Shown here: positions 1-7,396 of the stretch, piece after piece | Layout of the letters: each line of letters starts with the position of its first letter | Position numbering within the stretch: the first letter of the stretch is position 1 | Assembly: GCA_036274055.1 (NCBI GenBank) | Contig: DASUGM010000224.1 | Location: 1 to 16,681, forward strand | Source of the DNA: DASUGM01 sp036274055 | Lineage (GTDB): Bacteria; Acidobacteriota; Vicinamibacteria; Vicinamibacterales; SCN-69-37 | DNA: 16,681 bases | Reading direction: 5' to 3' | The notes under the pieces: model-generated | The model's input: only the letters and a program-made list of their open reading frames with translations | Told to the model about the DNA's origin: nothing | Database searches by the model: none | Translations under genes and position numbers: made by a program

Positions 1-25
1 GTCGGCCGGTGTTTCACCGGCCGAC
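1..25. repeat. Perfect 11-bp inverted repeat (hairpin)
   Basis: Arms GTCGGCCGGTG (1-11) and CACCGGCCGAC (15-25) are perfectly complementary around a TTT loop. This would be a very stable hairpin. No T-run follows, so it is not a clear intrinsic terminator, although it could end transcription of a gene lying left of the window. Its last bases overlap the start of repeat copy A, and the hairpin is not present beside the other two copies. Confidence 0.6.
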
Positions 26-71
26 CCCTGTCCCCATTCGCGGCGATTCTGTGGAAAACACCCCCGTCCCC
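21..71 (+). repeat. 51-bp dispersed RAYT-associated repeat, copy A (solo)
   Basis: This copy has the same two conserved blocks as copies B (9607-9657) and C (10262-10312). The left block CGACCCCTGTCCCC ends at 35 and the right block runs 49-71 (CTGTGGAAAACACC, then CCCGTCCCC). They are separated by a 13-nt variable spacer. The blocks are themselves imperfect direct repeats (GACCCCTGTCCCC and CACCCCCGTCCCC). No transposase is linked to this copy inside the window. Because B and C bound the RAYT gene, copy A is probably a non-autonomous element mobilised by that transposase family, or one end of a unit that starts left of the window. Confidence 0.85.
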
Positions 72-82
72 ATGTTAGTATT

Positions 83-117
83 AGTGTCTTGACACTGGCT
101 CCTAAAGTCAAGCAAAT
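83..117 (+). promoter_or_regulatory. Possible promoter/operator ahead of the M16-pur operon
   Basis: A consensus -35 hexamer TTGACA lies at 89-94, but nothing at the right distance is a good -10 (GCAAAT at 112-117 with a 17-bp spacer). Two inverted repeats overlap the -35: AGTGTC-tt-GACACT (83-96), and CTTGAC (88-93) with GTCAAG (107-112), 13 bp apart. This is the only non-coding DNA ahead of the long gene train, so an operon promoter is expected here. The poor -10 keeps the call tentative. No regulator is identified. The second palindrome resembles HspR-type half-sites but has the wrong spacing. Confidence 0.35.
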
Positions 118-167
118 GAACAACTTAGCGAAGTCGAGCGTGAACAGGCCGGCCGCGGGTGTTTTCA

Positions 168-1424
168 ATGGTCGTCGCTGAGCGCCTGCCATCGGGGCTG
201 CGCCTCGTGACCGAGGCGATGCCGCACGTCCGTTCGGTGACGGTCGGCGTCTGGCTGACCCGAGGCTCCCGTCACGAGTCCGACGCCGAGAGCGGCGTCG
301 CGCATTTCGTCGAGCACATGTTGTTCAAGGGCACGACCTCGCGCTCGGCCCAGCAAATCGCGCAGACCATCGACTCGATCGGCGGCCAACTCGACGCGTT
401 CACCGCCAAGGAATACGCGAGCTACTACGTCAAGGTGCTCGACGAGCATCTGTCGCTGGCGATCGACCTGCTCAGCGACATGGTGATGCGCCCGGCGCTG
501 GCGCCGGCCGACGTCACCAAGGAGCAGAGCGTCATTCTCGAAGAAATCAAGATGGTCGAGGACGCGCCAGACGATCTCGTCCACGAGGTGTTCGCGCAGC
601 AGTTCTGGGCCCGCCACCCGTTGGGCCGGCCGATTCTCGGGACGCCCGAAACCGTGACGTCATTCGAGTCCGCGGGCCTGCGCCGGTATTTCGATCGTAC
701 CTACACCGCGTCGAATCTGCTGGTTGCTGCTGCCGGCAACTTCGAACATGCGGCCATCCGGGCGCTGGTCGACCGCGCCTTTGGCGCGCTGCCGCCTGGC
801 GTCCCGGCCGAGGCCGGCGCGCCGCCAGCGGTCACGCCGGGCCTGGTCGTGCGCCAGAAGGACATCGAGCAGAGTCACATCTGCCTCGGCACGCCGGCGT
901 ATCCGCAAGCCCATATCGATCGTCACGCGATGTACGTGCTCAATACGATCCTCGGCGGTTCGATGAGCTCACGGCTGTTCCAGCACATCCGCGAAGAACG
1001 TGGTCTGGCCTATGCGGTCTTCAGCAACCTGACCACCTACTCCGATGCCGGCGCGATCACCGTCTACGCCGGCTGCGCCGCTGATCGCCTGAACGAAGTC
1101 GTCGACCTCACGCTCGCCGAACTGCGCAAGCTGCGCAGCACCGCGGTCCCCGAGGACGAGCTGCGCCGCGCCAAGGATCACCTCAAGGGCAGTCTGATGC
1201 TCAGCCTCGAGAGCACCTCGAGCCGGATGTCGCAACTGGCGCGGCAGATCATGTCGTTTGGCCAGACGTTCACGCTCGACGAAACGCTCGACAGCATCGA
1301 GCGCGTTTCCGCCGGCGACGTCCTGCGCGTCGCGCAGGATCTCTTTCGTGATGGCGCGCCGGTCGCCACGGTCGTCGGTCCGAAGCTCGAACAGCCGCTG
1401 ACCGTCGAACAGTTGAAGGGCTAG
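168..1424 (+). CDS. M16 family zinc metallopeptidase (processing-peptidase-like)
   Basis: The product is a predicted zinc-dependent endopeptidase of the pitrilysin/M16 family, about 420 residues, the size of a single two-domain M16 subunit like the bacterial homologues of mitochondrial processing peptidase. The inverted zinc motif HFVEH is at residues 46-50 counted from ATG 168, with the third ligand in VILEEI about 76 residues further on. The C-terminal domain carries the family motif RGLAYAVFS. No signal peptide is seen, so it is probably cytoplasmic. The start is uncertain: GTG at 159 adds MFS, while ATG at 168 gives the usual distance to the conserved LPSGLRLVTE; neither has a clear Shine-Dalgarno sequence. 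Only 3 nt separate its stop from the purB start, so it is probably co-transcribed with the purine genes. Its substrate cannot be told from sequence. Confidence 0.93.
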   Translation: MVVAERLPSGLRLVTEAMPHVRSVTVGVWLTRGSRHESDAESGVAHFVEHMLFKGTTSRSAQQIAQTIDSIGGQLDAFTAKEYASYYVKVLDEHLSLAIDLLSDMVMRPALAPADVTKEQSVILEEIKMVEDAPDDLVHEVFAQQFWARHPLGRPILGTPETVTSFESAGLRRYFDRTYTASNLLVAAAGNFEHAAIRALVDRAFGALPPGVPAEAGAPPAVTPGLVVRQKDIEQSHICLGTPAYPQAHIDRHAMYVLNTILGGSMSSRLFQHIREERGLAYAVFSNLTTYSDAGAITVYAGCAADRLNEVVDLTLAELRKLRSTAVPEDELRRAKDHLKGSLMLSLESTSSRMSQLARQIMSFGQTFTLDETLDSIERVSAGDVLRVAQDLFRDGAPVATVVGPKLEQPLTVEQLKG

Positions 1425-1427
1425 CCG

Positions 1428-2729
1428 TTGATTCCACGCTATACACAGAAAGACATGGGCGCCATCTGGAGCGAAGAGCGCCGCTACGCCGCCTGGCTTG
1501 AAGTCGAACTGGCTGCCACCGACGCGCTGGCCGCGACCGGCGTGGTTCCCGCCGCCGACGCCAGGACGCTGCGTGAGCGAGCCGCCTTCGACATCGCCCG
1601 GATCGAAGAGATCGAGCAGACGACGCAGCATGACGTGATCGCGTTCACGACGGCGGTCGCCGAAAAAGCCGGCGAGTCGGCGCGCTGGCTGCACTTCGGG
1701 CTGACCTCCTCCGACGTGCTCGACACCGCGCTGGCGCTGCAGATGCGCGCCGCCTGCGATCTGATTCTGAAAGACGTCGACGCTCTGCTCGACGCGATTG
1801 CGGCGCGCGCCAACGAGCATCGCAAGACGCCGATGATCGGCCGGACCCATGGCGTGCACGCCGAGCCGATGACGTTCGGCCTGAAGCTCGCGCTCTGGCA
1901 CGCGGAGATGCAGCGCAACCGTGTCCGTGTCGAGCGCGCACGGACGACGATTGCGGTCGGGAAGATCTCCGGCGCGGTCGGAACGTTCGCGCACCTCGAT
2001 CCGTCGATCGAGGCCGACGTCTGCCGCCGTCTCGGGCTGGCGCCGGCGCCGGTGTCGTCGCAGGTGATCCAGCGCGATCGGCATGCTGAACTGCTGACCA
2101 CGCTGGCGATTGTCGCCGCGTCGCTCGAGAAGTTCGCGCTGGAAATCCGCGGCCTGCAGAAGACCGAGATCGGCGAGGTCGAAGAGCCGTTCGGCAAGGG
2201 GCAGAAGGGCTCGTCGGCGATGCCCCACAAGCGCAATCCGATCGGCTGCGAGCAGATCGTCGGTCTGGCGCGGCTGATTCGCGGCAACGCGATGGCGGCG
2301 CTCGAAAACGTCGCGCTCTGGCACGAGCGCGACATCTCGCATTCCTCGGTCGAGCGCGTCATTTTGCCGGACAGCTTCATCGCCCTCGATCACATGCTGC
2401 GCCGCTTCACCCGGATCGTCGCCGGCATGGTCGTCTACCCGGACCGGATGCGCGAGAACCTCGGCCGGTCGCGCGGCGTGGTGTTCTCCGGCAGCGTGCT
2501 GCTCGAGCTGGCGCGCCGCGGCATCTCGCGGGAGCAGGCCTACGAGTGGACGCAACGCAACGCGATGCGCTCGTTCCACGAGAAGATCGAGTTCAAGACG
2601 CTGCTCGAGGCCGACCCCGACATCACCCGCGTGCTGCCGCGCGAGGTGCTCGACGACGCGTTCAACCTCGACGTGCAGCTGCAGCACGTCGACACGATTT
2701 TCAAACGAGTGTTCGGAGACCAGCCATGA
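1428..2729 (+). CDS. purB: Adenylosuccinate lyase PurB
   Basis: PurB is a cytoplasmic homotetramer of the fumarase/aspartase superfamily. It removes fumarate from SAICAR (IMP synthesis) and from adenylosuccinate (AMP synthesis). At 433 residues it has the usual length of the bacterial short form. The signature SSAMPHKRNP runs from S262 to P271 and holds the catalytic serine loop. HFGLTSSD (H89) and GRTHGVHAEP (H141) carry the family's active-site histidines. The start is a TTG, supported by a good Shine-Dalgarno (GAAGGG, 1415-1420, 7 nt spacing) and by the typical N-terminus MIPRYT. The stop overlaps the purS start by four bases (ATGA), implying translational coupling. Nothing in the sequence suggests it is damaged. 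Confidence 0.97.
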   Translation: MIPRYTQKDMGAIWSEERRYAAWLEVELAATDALAATGVVPAADARTLRERAAFDIARIEEIEQTTQHDVIAFTTAVAEKAGESARWLHFGLTSSDVLDTALALQMRAACDLILKDVDALLDAIAARANEHRKTPMIGRTHGVHAEPMTFGLKLALWHAEMQRNRVRVERARTTIAVGKISGAVGTFAHLDPSIEADVCRRLGLAPAPVSSQVIQRDRHAELLTTLAIVAASLEKFALEIRGLQKTEIGEVEEPFGKGQKGSSAMPHKRNPIGCEQIVGLARLIRGNAMAALENVALWHERDISHSSVERVILPDSFIALDHMLRRFTRIVAGMVVYPDRMRENLGRSRGVVFSGSVLLELARRGISREQAYEWTQRNAMRSFHEKIEFKTLLEADPDITRVLPREVLDDAFNLDVQLQHVDTIFKRVFGDQP

Positions 2730-2983
2730 AAGCGCGCGTGTTCGTGACGTTGAAGCCGTCGGTATTCGATCCGCAAGGCAACACGATTGCCGAGGCGCTG
2801 CACTCGCTCGGCTACGACGCGGTGGCCGACGTGCGCCAGGGCAAGTACTTCGAGCTCGACGTCCGTGCCGGCTCGCCGGCCGAAGCCGAGAAGGTCGTCA
2901 ACGACGTCGCCAGCAAGGTGCTCGCGAATCCCGTGATCGAAAGCTTCCGCATCGAAGTCGCGCCCGAGGGAGGCTCGCGATGA
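2726..2983 (+). CDS. purS: FGAM synthetase subunit PurS
   Basis: PurS is the small subunit (85 residues, normal for the family) of the three-part phosphoribosylformylglycinamidine synthetase. It bridges PurQ and PurL so that ammonia released by PurQ reaches the PurL active site. Recognisable features are the N-terminal strand ARVFVTLKPSVFDPQG, the segment ALHSLGYDAVADVRQGKYFE and a C-terminal NPVIESFRIE strand. The longer open frame extending upstream to 2546 is antiframe sequence inside purB. The ATG at 2726 is right because it matches the family start and overlaps the purB stop as ATGA. Its own TGA overlaps the purQ ATG in the same way. Confidence 0.96.
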   Translation: MKARVFVTLKPSVFDPQGNTIAEALHSLGYDAVADVRQGKYFELDVRAGSPAEAEKVVNDVASKVLANPVIESFRIEVAPEGGSR

Positions 2984-3753
2984 AATGCGCGGTCGTCGTG
3001 TTTCCGGGATCGAACAGCGATCACGACGCGTATTACGCCTACAAGCACGTGCTCGGTCAGCCGGCCGAGCTCGTCTGGCACAAGGACACCTCGCTCAACG
3101 GCGCCGACATGGTGATCCTGCCGGGCGGGTTTTCGCACGGCGACTACCTGCGCACCGGCGCGATCGCGCGGTTCTCGCCGATCATGAAGGCGGTCGCCGA
3201 GGCGGCCGCGGCCGGCACCCCGGTGCTCGGCATCTGCAACGGCTTCCAGATTCTGCTCGAGTGCGGCCTGCTCCCCGGCGCGATGCTCCGCAATCGCGAC
3301 GTCAAGTTTCACTGTGAGTACGTTGGCGTTCGCGTCGAGCATGCCGACACGCCGTTCACGACCCGGTGCACGCCCGGCCAGGTGCTGCGCCTGCCGATTG
3401 CCCACGGCGAGGGCAACTACTACGCGCCGGCGGAGATCATCGAGACGCTCGAGCGCGAGCGCCGCGTGATCTTCCGTTATGTCAACGAGGCCGGCCAGAC
3501 GGCCGAGCGATCGAATCCCAACGGCTCGATCAACAACATCGCCGGCATCTGCAACGAGCTGCGCAACGTCTGCGGCTTGATGCCGCATCCCGAGCGCGCG
3601 GCCGAAGCCGCCACCGGCAGCGGCGACGGCCTCGTCGTCCTGGCGTCGGTCGTCGACGCGCTGGCGACACACGGAGTCGTTTCACGCGGAGGCGCCTCGC
3701 GCGAAGCCGCAGAGTCGGCAGAGGCCGCAGAGATCCGGAGGATTCGAGCGTGA
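2980..3753 (+). CDS. purQ: FGAM synthetase glutaminase subunit PurQ, with unusual C-terminal tail
   Basis: PurQ is the class I glutamine amidotransferase subunit of FGAM synthetase. It hydrolyses glutamine and passes ammonia to PurL. The nucleophile elbow GICNGFQIL places the catalytic cysteine at C86, and the His-Glu pair is in MPHPERA (H203, E205). The start ATG has a strong Shine-Dalgarno (GAGGGAGG, 2966-2973) and overlaps the purS stop. The protein is 257 residues, roughly 25-30 longer than typical PurQ. The excess is a low-complexity Ala/Glu/Arg tail from about residue 233, encoded by a degenerate GCAGAG repeat (3709-3732). The tail is probably dispensable. Its last codon overlaps the purL GTG start (GTGA). 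Confidence 0.96.
   Translation: MKCAVVVFPGSNSDHDAYYAYKHVLGQPAELVWHKDTSLNGADMVILPGGFSHGDYLRTGAIARFSPIMKAVAEAAAAGTPVLGICNGFQILLECGLLPGAMLRNRDVKFHCEYVGVRVEHADTPFTTRCTPGQVLRLPIAHGEGNYYAPAEIIETLERERRVIFRYVNEAGQTAERSNPNGSINNIAGICNELRNVCGLMPHPERAAEAATGSGDGLVVLASVVDALATHGVVSRGGASREAAESAEAAEIRRIRA
3680..3742 (+). repeat. Degenerate purine-rich repeat inside the purQ 3' end
   Basis: GCAGAG occurs three times with a 9-nt period (3709-3714, 3718-3723, 3727-3732), preceded by the related ACGCGGAGGCGCC stretch around 3684-3696. The repeat is in frame and encodes an AAESAEAAE-like tail of PurQ. It also creates the GGAGGA Shine-Dalgarno region used by purL. Similar 'cgcagag/cgcggag' degenerate arrays are, from memory, common in spacers of Acidobacteria and other soil bacteria, but that resemblance was not searched. 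Confidence 0.5.
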
Positions 3754-5993
3754 ACAGCGCGATTGACGACGCGGTTCTCGAACGGCACGGCGTCACCCGT
3801 GACGAGTACGCGCGGATTGTCGAGCTGATGGGCCGCGAGCCGAATCTCACCGAGCTTGGCCTGTTCTCGGTGATGTGGTCGGAGCACTGCAGCTATAAGA
3901 GCTCGCGCGTTCACCTCAAGACGCTGCCGACGACCGGCACGCGCGTGCTGCAGGGCCCCGGCGAGAACGCCGGCGCCGTCGACATCGGCGACGGCCTGGC
4001 GGCGGTGTTCAAGATCGAGTCGCACAATCACCCGTCGTTCATCGAGCCGTATCAGGGTGCCGCGACCGGCGTCGGCGGCATCATCCGCGACATCTTCACG
4101 ATGGGCGCGCGGCCGATCGCGCTGCTCAACGCGCTGCGATTCGGCTCGATCGAAGAGGCGCGGACGCGGCGGATCATCCAGGGCGTGGTCAAAGGCATCG
4201 GCGGCTACGGCAACAGCATCGGCATTCCGACGGTCGGCGGCGAGGTGATGTTCGACGAGACCTACAGCGGCAATCCGCTGGTCAACGTCTTTTGCCTCGG
4301 CCTGGCGAAGCACGACGCGATCATCAAGGGCACCGCGAGCGGCGTCGGCAATCCCGTGTATTACGTCGGCGCCAAGACCGGCCGCGACGGCATTCATGGC
4401 GCGACGATGGCGTCGGCGGAGTTCGACGACAAGCTCGAAGAGAAGCGCCCGGCGGTGCAGGTCGGTGATCCGTTCATGGAGAAGCTGCTCCTCGAGGCGT
4501 GCCTCGAGGTGATGGCGACCGACGCCTGCGTCGGCGTGCAGGACATGGGCGCCGCGGGACTGACCTGCGCGACGTCCGAGACCGGGTCGCGCGGCGGCAC
4601 CGGCGTCGAGATCGACGTCGCACTGGTGCCGCAACGCGAAGCCGGGATGACGCCGTACGAGATCATGCTCTCCGAATCGCAGGAGCGAATGCTGCTCATC
4701 GTCAAAAAGGGGCGCGAGCACGAAGTCGAGCGCATCTTCGAGAAGTGGGACCTGCACGCGGTCAAGGTCGGCGTCGTCACCGACGACAGCCGCCTGCGCG
4801 TCAAACACCACGGCGTCGTCGTGGCCGACGTCCCGAATCGCGCGCTGACCGACGAAGCGCCGGTTTACCGGCGGCCGTTTTCGCCGCCGGCTGGCCGCGA
4901 CGAACTGCGGACGATTCCCGCGTCATTGGCGTCGACGGCGCTCAAGCCCAACGACACGCTGCTGACGCTGCTCGGTGCGGCGACGATCGCCAGCAAGCGC
5001 TGGATCTTCCAGCAATACGACTACACGGTGCAAACCAACACGATCATGCTGCCCGGCATGGGCGCGAGCGTGGTCCGTGTGAAGGGCACCGATCGCGCGC
5101 TGGCGATGTCGGTCGACGGCAACGGACGATTCGTGTTTCTCGATCCGCGCCAGGGCGCAAAGCTCGCGGTCGCCGAAGCGGCGCGCAACGTCGCCTGCGC
5201 CGGCGGCTTGCCGATCGGCGCGACCAACTGCCTCAACTTCGGCAACCCGCAGAAGCCCGAGATCATGTGGCAATTCGCCGAAGCCGTGGCCGGCATCGGC
5301 GAGGCCTGCCGCGCGCTCGACGTGCCGATCACCGGCGGCAACGTCAGCCTCTACAACGAGACCGACGGCAGCGCGGTGCTGCCAACGCCGGTCATTGGCG
5401 TCGTCGGCGTGCTCGAGCATGCCCGGCAGGTCCGCGGGCGCGCCTTTCCGCCGCGCGGGGCTGACGTCATTCTGCTCGGCGACAACTTCGGCGAACTCGG
5501 CGGCAGCGAATATCTGAAGACGATGCACGGGCTGGTGCGCGGCGTGCCGCCGGCGCTGGATCTCGCGCGCGAGCGGGCGTTGCAGGCCTTGCTCGTCGAC
5601 CTGATTGGCCGCGATGCGATCGCCTCGGCGCACGATTGTTCGGAAGGCGGCTTTGCGGTGGCACTGGCGGAGTGTTGTTTCAACACCGGCGGCTACGGCG
5701 CCGTCGTGACCATCCCGGCGGCGGCCTCCGACGGCGGCGTCGATCTGAACAGCGCGACCTTGTTCGGCGAGTCGGCGAGCCGCGTGATCGTCGCGGCCGA
5801 GCCCGGCAAGACCGCCGCGGTGCTGGCGGCGGCGAAGGCGGCGGGCGTGCCGGCGGCCAGAATCGGCCAGACCGGGGGCGCGCGCATCCGCATCACGATC
5901 GGCGATCATGAGGCGATCGACGTCAGCGTCAGCGACGCCGAGGCGCGGTGGACGACGGCACTGGCGAACTGGCTGGAAGGTCGGGCTGCGTAA
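3750..5993 (+). CDS. purL: FGAM synthetase large subunit PurL (small-type)
   Basis: PurL is the ATP-dependent synthetase subunit that converts FGAR to FGAM with ammonia supplied by PurQ through PurS. At 747 residues it is the 'small' PurL, which needs separate PurS and PurQ, both encoded just upstream. MWSEHCSYKSSR holds H46, and IESHNHPSFIEPYQGAATG (H92, H94) begins the ATP/FGAR-binding region. GVQDMGAAGL and the second-half motif DCSEGGFAVALAE are the conserved features of the PurM/PurL fold halves. The GTG start at 3750 follows CGGAGGA (3736-3742) by 7 nt and overlaps the purQ stop (GTGA). The same frame is open back to 3366, but that part is purQ in another frame. The stop TAA shares one base with the purF ATG. 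Confidence 0.97.
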   Translation: MNSAIDDAVLERHGVTRDEYARIVELMGREPNLTELGLFSVMWSEHCSYKSSRVHLKTLPTTGTRVLQGPGENAGAVDIGDGLAAVFKIESHNHPSFIEPYQGAATGVGGIIRDIFTMGARPIALLNALRFGSIEEARTRRIIQGVVKGIGGYGNSIGIPTVGGEVMFDETYSGNPLVNVFCLGLAKHDAIIKGTASGVGNPVYYVGAKTGRDGIHGATMASAEFDDKLEEKRPAVQVGDPFMEKLLLEACLEVMATDACVGVQDMGAAGLTCATSETGSRGGTGVEIDVALVPQREAGMTPYEIMLSESQERMLLIVKKGREHEVERIFEKWDLHAVKVGVVTDDSRLRVKHHGVVVADVPNRALTDEAPVYRRPFSPPAGRDELRTIPASLASTALKPNDTLLTLLGAATIASKRWIFQQYDYTVQTNTIMLPGMGASVVRVKGTDRALAMSVDGNGRFVFLDPRQGAKLAVAEAARNVACAGGLPIGATNCLNFGNPQKPEIMWQFAEAVAGIGEACRALDVPITGGNVSLYNETDGSAVLPTPVIGVVGVLEHARQVRGRAFPPRGADVILLGDNFGELGGSEYLKTMHGLVRGVPPALDLARERALQALLVDLIGRDAIASAHDCSEGGFAVALAECCFNTGGYGAVVTIPAAASDGGVDLNSATLFGESASRVIVAAEPGKTAAVLAAAKAAGVPAARIGQTGGARIRITIGDHEAIDVSVSDAEARWTTALANWLEGRAA

Positions 5994-7396
5994 TGGACAA
6001 GTTCAGGGAAGAGTGCGGGATCTTCGGCATCTACGGCCACACCGAGGCCGCGAACCTGACTTACCTCGGGCTCTACGCGCTTCAGCACCGCGGGCAGGAG
6101 AGCGTCGGCATTGCGACCTCGGACGGCGATCGCCTGCAGATCCATAAGGCGATGGGTTATGTCGCCGACGCCTTCGACGAGGCGACGTTCGCGCGGCTGG
6201 GCGGCACCAGCGCGGTCGGGCACGTGCGGTATTCGACGGCCGGTGAGAGCGGGCTGAAGAACGCGCAGCCGATTCTGATCGACTGCGCGCACGGCGAAAT
6301 CGCCATCTGTCACAACGGCAATCTCGTCAACGCGCAGGAACTGCGCGACATGCTGGTCAGCACCGGATCGATCTTTCAGACCACCAGCGATACCGAAACG
6401 CTGCTGCATCTCTACGCGCGGTCAAAGGCGGCGACGCCCGAACAGGCGCTGATTGAGGCGGTGTCGCAGGCGCAGGGCGCGTTTTCGCTGGTGCTGTTGA
6501 CCAAGGACCGCCTGATCGCCGTCCGCGATCCGCACGGCTTCCGGCCGCTGACGCTCGGCAAACTCGGCGACGCCTGGGTCGTCGCGTCCGAGACCTGCGC
6601 CCTGGACTTGATCGACGCGGAATGGATCCGCGACATCGCGCCGGGCGAAGTGTTCATCGCCGGTCCCGAAGGCACGAAGTCGGTGCATCCGTTCGCGCCC
6701 GCGAAAACGGCGCACTGCATTTTCGAGCACGTCTACTTCGCGCGGCCGGACTCCTACGTCTTCGGCGAGAGCGTCAACGAGGTCCGGACCGAGTTCGGCC
6801 GCCGGCTCGCCGCCGAACAGCCGACCGTTGCCGATGTCGTCGTGCCGATTCCGGACTCCGGCGTGTGCGCAGCCACCGGATATTCCGAAGCATCGGGCAT
6901 CCCGCTGCAGATGGGATTGATCCGCAATCACTACGTCGGACGGACGTTCATCGAGCCGCATCAGTCGATCCGGCATTTCGGCGTGCGCGTCAAACTGAAC
7001 CCGGTGAAGAGCATCCTGCAGGGCCGCAAGGTCGTCCTCGTCGACGACTCGATCGTGCGCGGCACGACCAGCCGCAAGATCGTCAAAATGGTGCGCTCGG
7101 CCGGCGCCAGCGAAGTGCACATGCGGATCAGCTGCCCGCCGACGATCTCGCCGTGTTTCTACGGCGTCGACACGCCGCGGCGGGCGGAGCTGATCGGCGC
7201 GACGCACACGATCGAGGAGATCCGCAAATACATCGGCGCCGATTCGCTCGGCTATCTCAGTCTCGACGGCCTGCTCGGCGCGGTCGGGCCGACGCGCAAG
7301 TCGTACTGCACGTCGTGCTACACCGGCGAGTATCCGGTCGCGTTTCCGCGCAACGAAGCCGCGTATCTTCAGTTGGCGCTCAAGCTCACGGAATGA
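5993..7396 (+). CDS. purF: Amidophosphoribosyltransferase PurF (Fe-S type)
   Basis: PurF catalyses the first committed step of purine synthesis, PRPP plus glutamine to phosphoribosylamine. The Ntn-type glutaminase nucleophile is C8, after a 7-residue leader (MDKFREE) that is probably removed. The PRPP loop VVLVDDSIVRGTTS is at residues 347-360. Four cysteines match the [4Fe-4S] ligands of the Bacillus-type enzyme: C242 (HCIFEHVYFARPDS), C388 (SPCFYGVD), and C439 and C442 (YCTSCYTG). It is therefore the oxygen-sensitive, cluster-bearing form rather than the E. coli type. It is 467 residues, normal length. The start at 5993 overlaps the purL stop (TAATG); the frame continues upstream to 5948 only within purL. 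It ends ATGA into the HEAT-repeat gene. Confidence 0.97.
   Translation: MDKFREECGIFGIYGHTEAANLTYLGLYALQHRGQESVGIATSDGDRLQIHKAMGYVADAFDEATFARLGGTSAVGHVRYSTAGESGLKNAQPILIDCAHGEIAICHNGNLVNAQELRDMLVSTGSIFQTTSDTETLLHLYARSKAATPEQALIEAVSQAQGAFSLVLLTKDRLIAVRDPHGFRPLTLGKLGDAWVVASETCALDLIDAEWIRDIAPGEVFIAGPEGTKSVHPFAPAKTAHCIFEHVYFARPDSYVFGESVNEVRTEFGRRLAAEQPTVADVVVPIPDSGVCAATGYSEASGIPLQMGLIRNHYVGRTFIEPHQSIRHFGVRVKLNPVKSILQGRKVVLVDDSIVRGTTSRKIVKMVRSAGASEVHMRISCPPTISPCFYGVDTPRRAELIGATHTIEEIRKYIGADSLGYLSLDGLLGAVGPTRKSYCTSCYTGEYPVAFPRNEAAYLQLALKLTE

Noticed and set aside
969..2687. Long reverse-strand open frame (572 codons) across the M16 gene and purB
   Set aside because: It is fully antisense to two recognised genes, its product is Arg/Asp/His-rich with no recognisable motif, and such frames arise commonly opposite GC-rich codons.
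3366..3749. In-frame upstream extension of purL
   Set aside because: The region is purQ in another frame. GTG 3750 has a strong Shine-Dalgarno, the GTGA overlap and the correct family length.
3477..4811. Reverse-strand open frame (444 codons) opposite purQ and purL
   Set aside because: It is a shadow of purL codon bias: no family motif and no ribosome-binding site.
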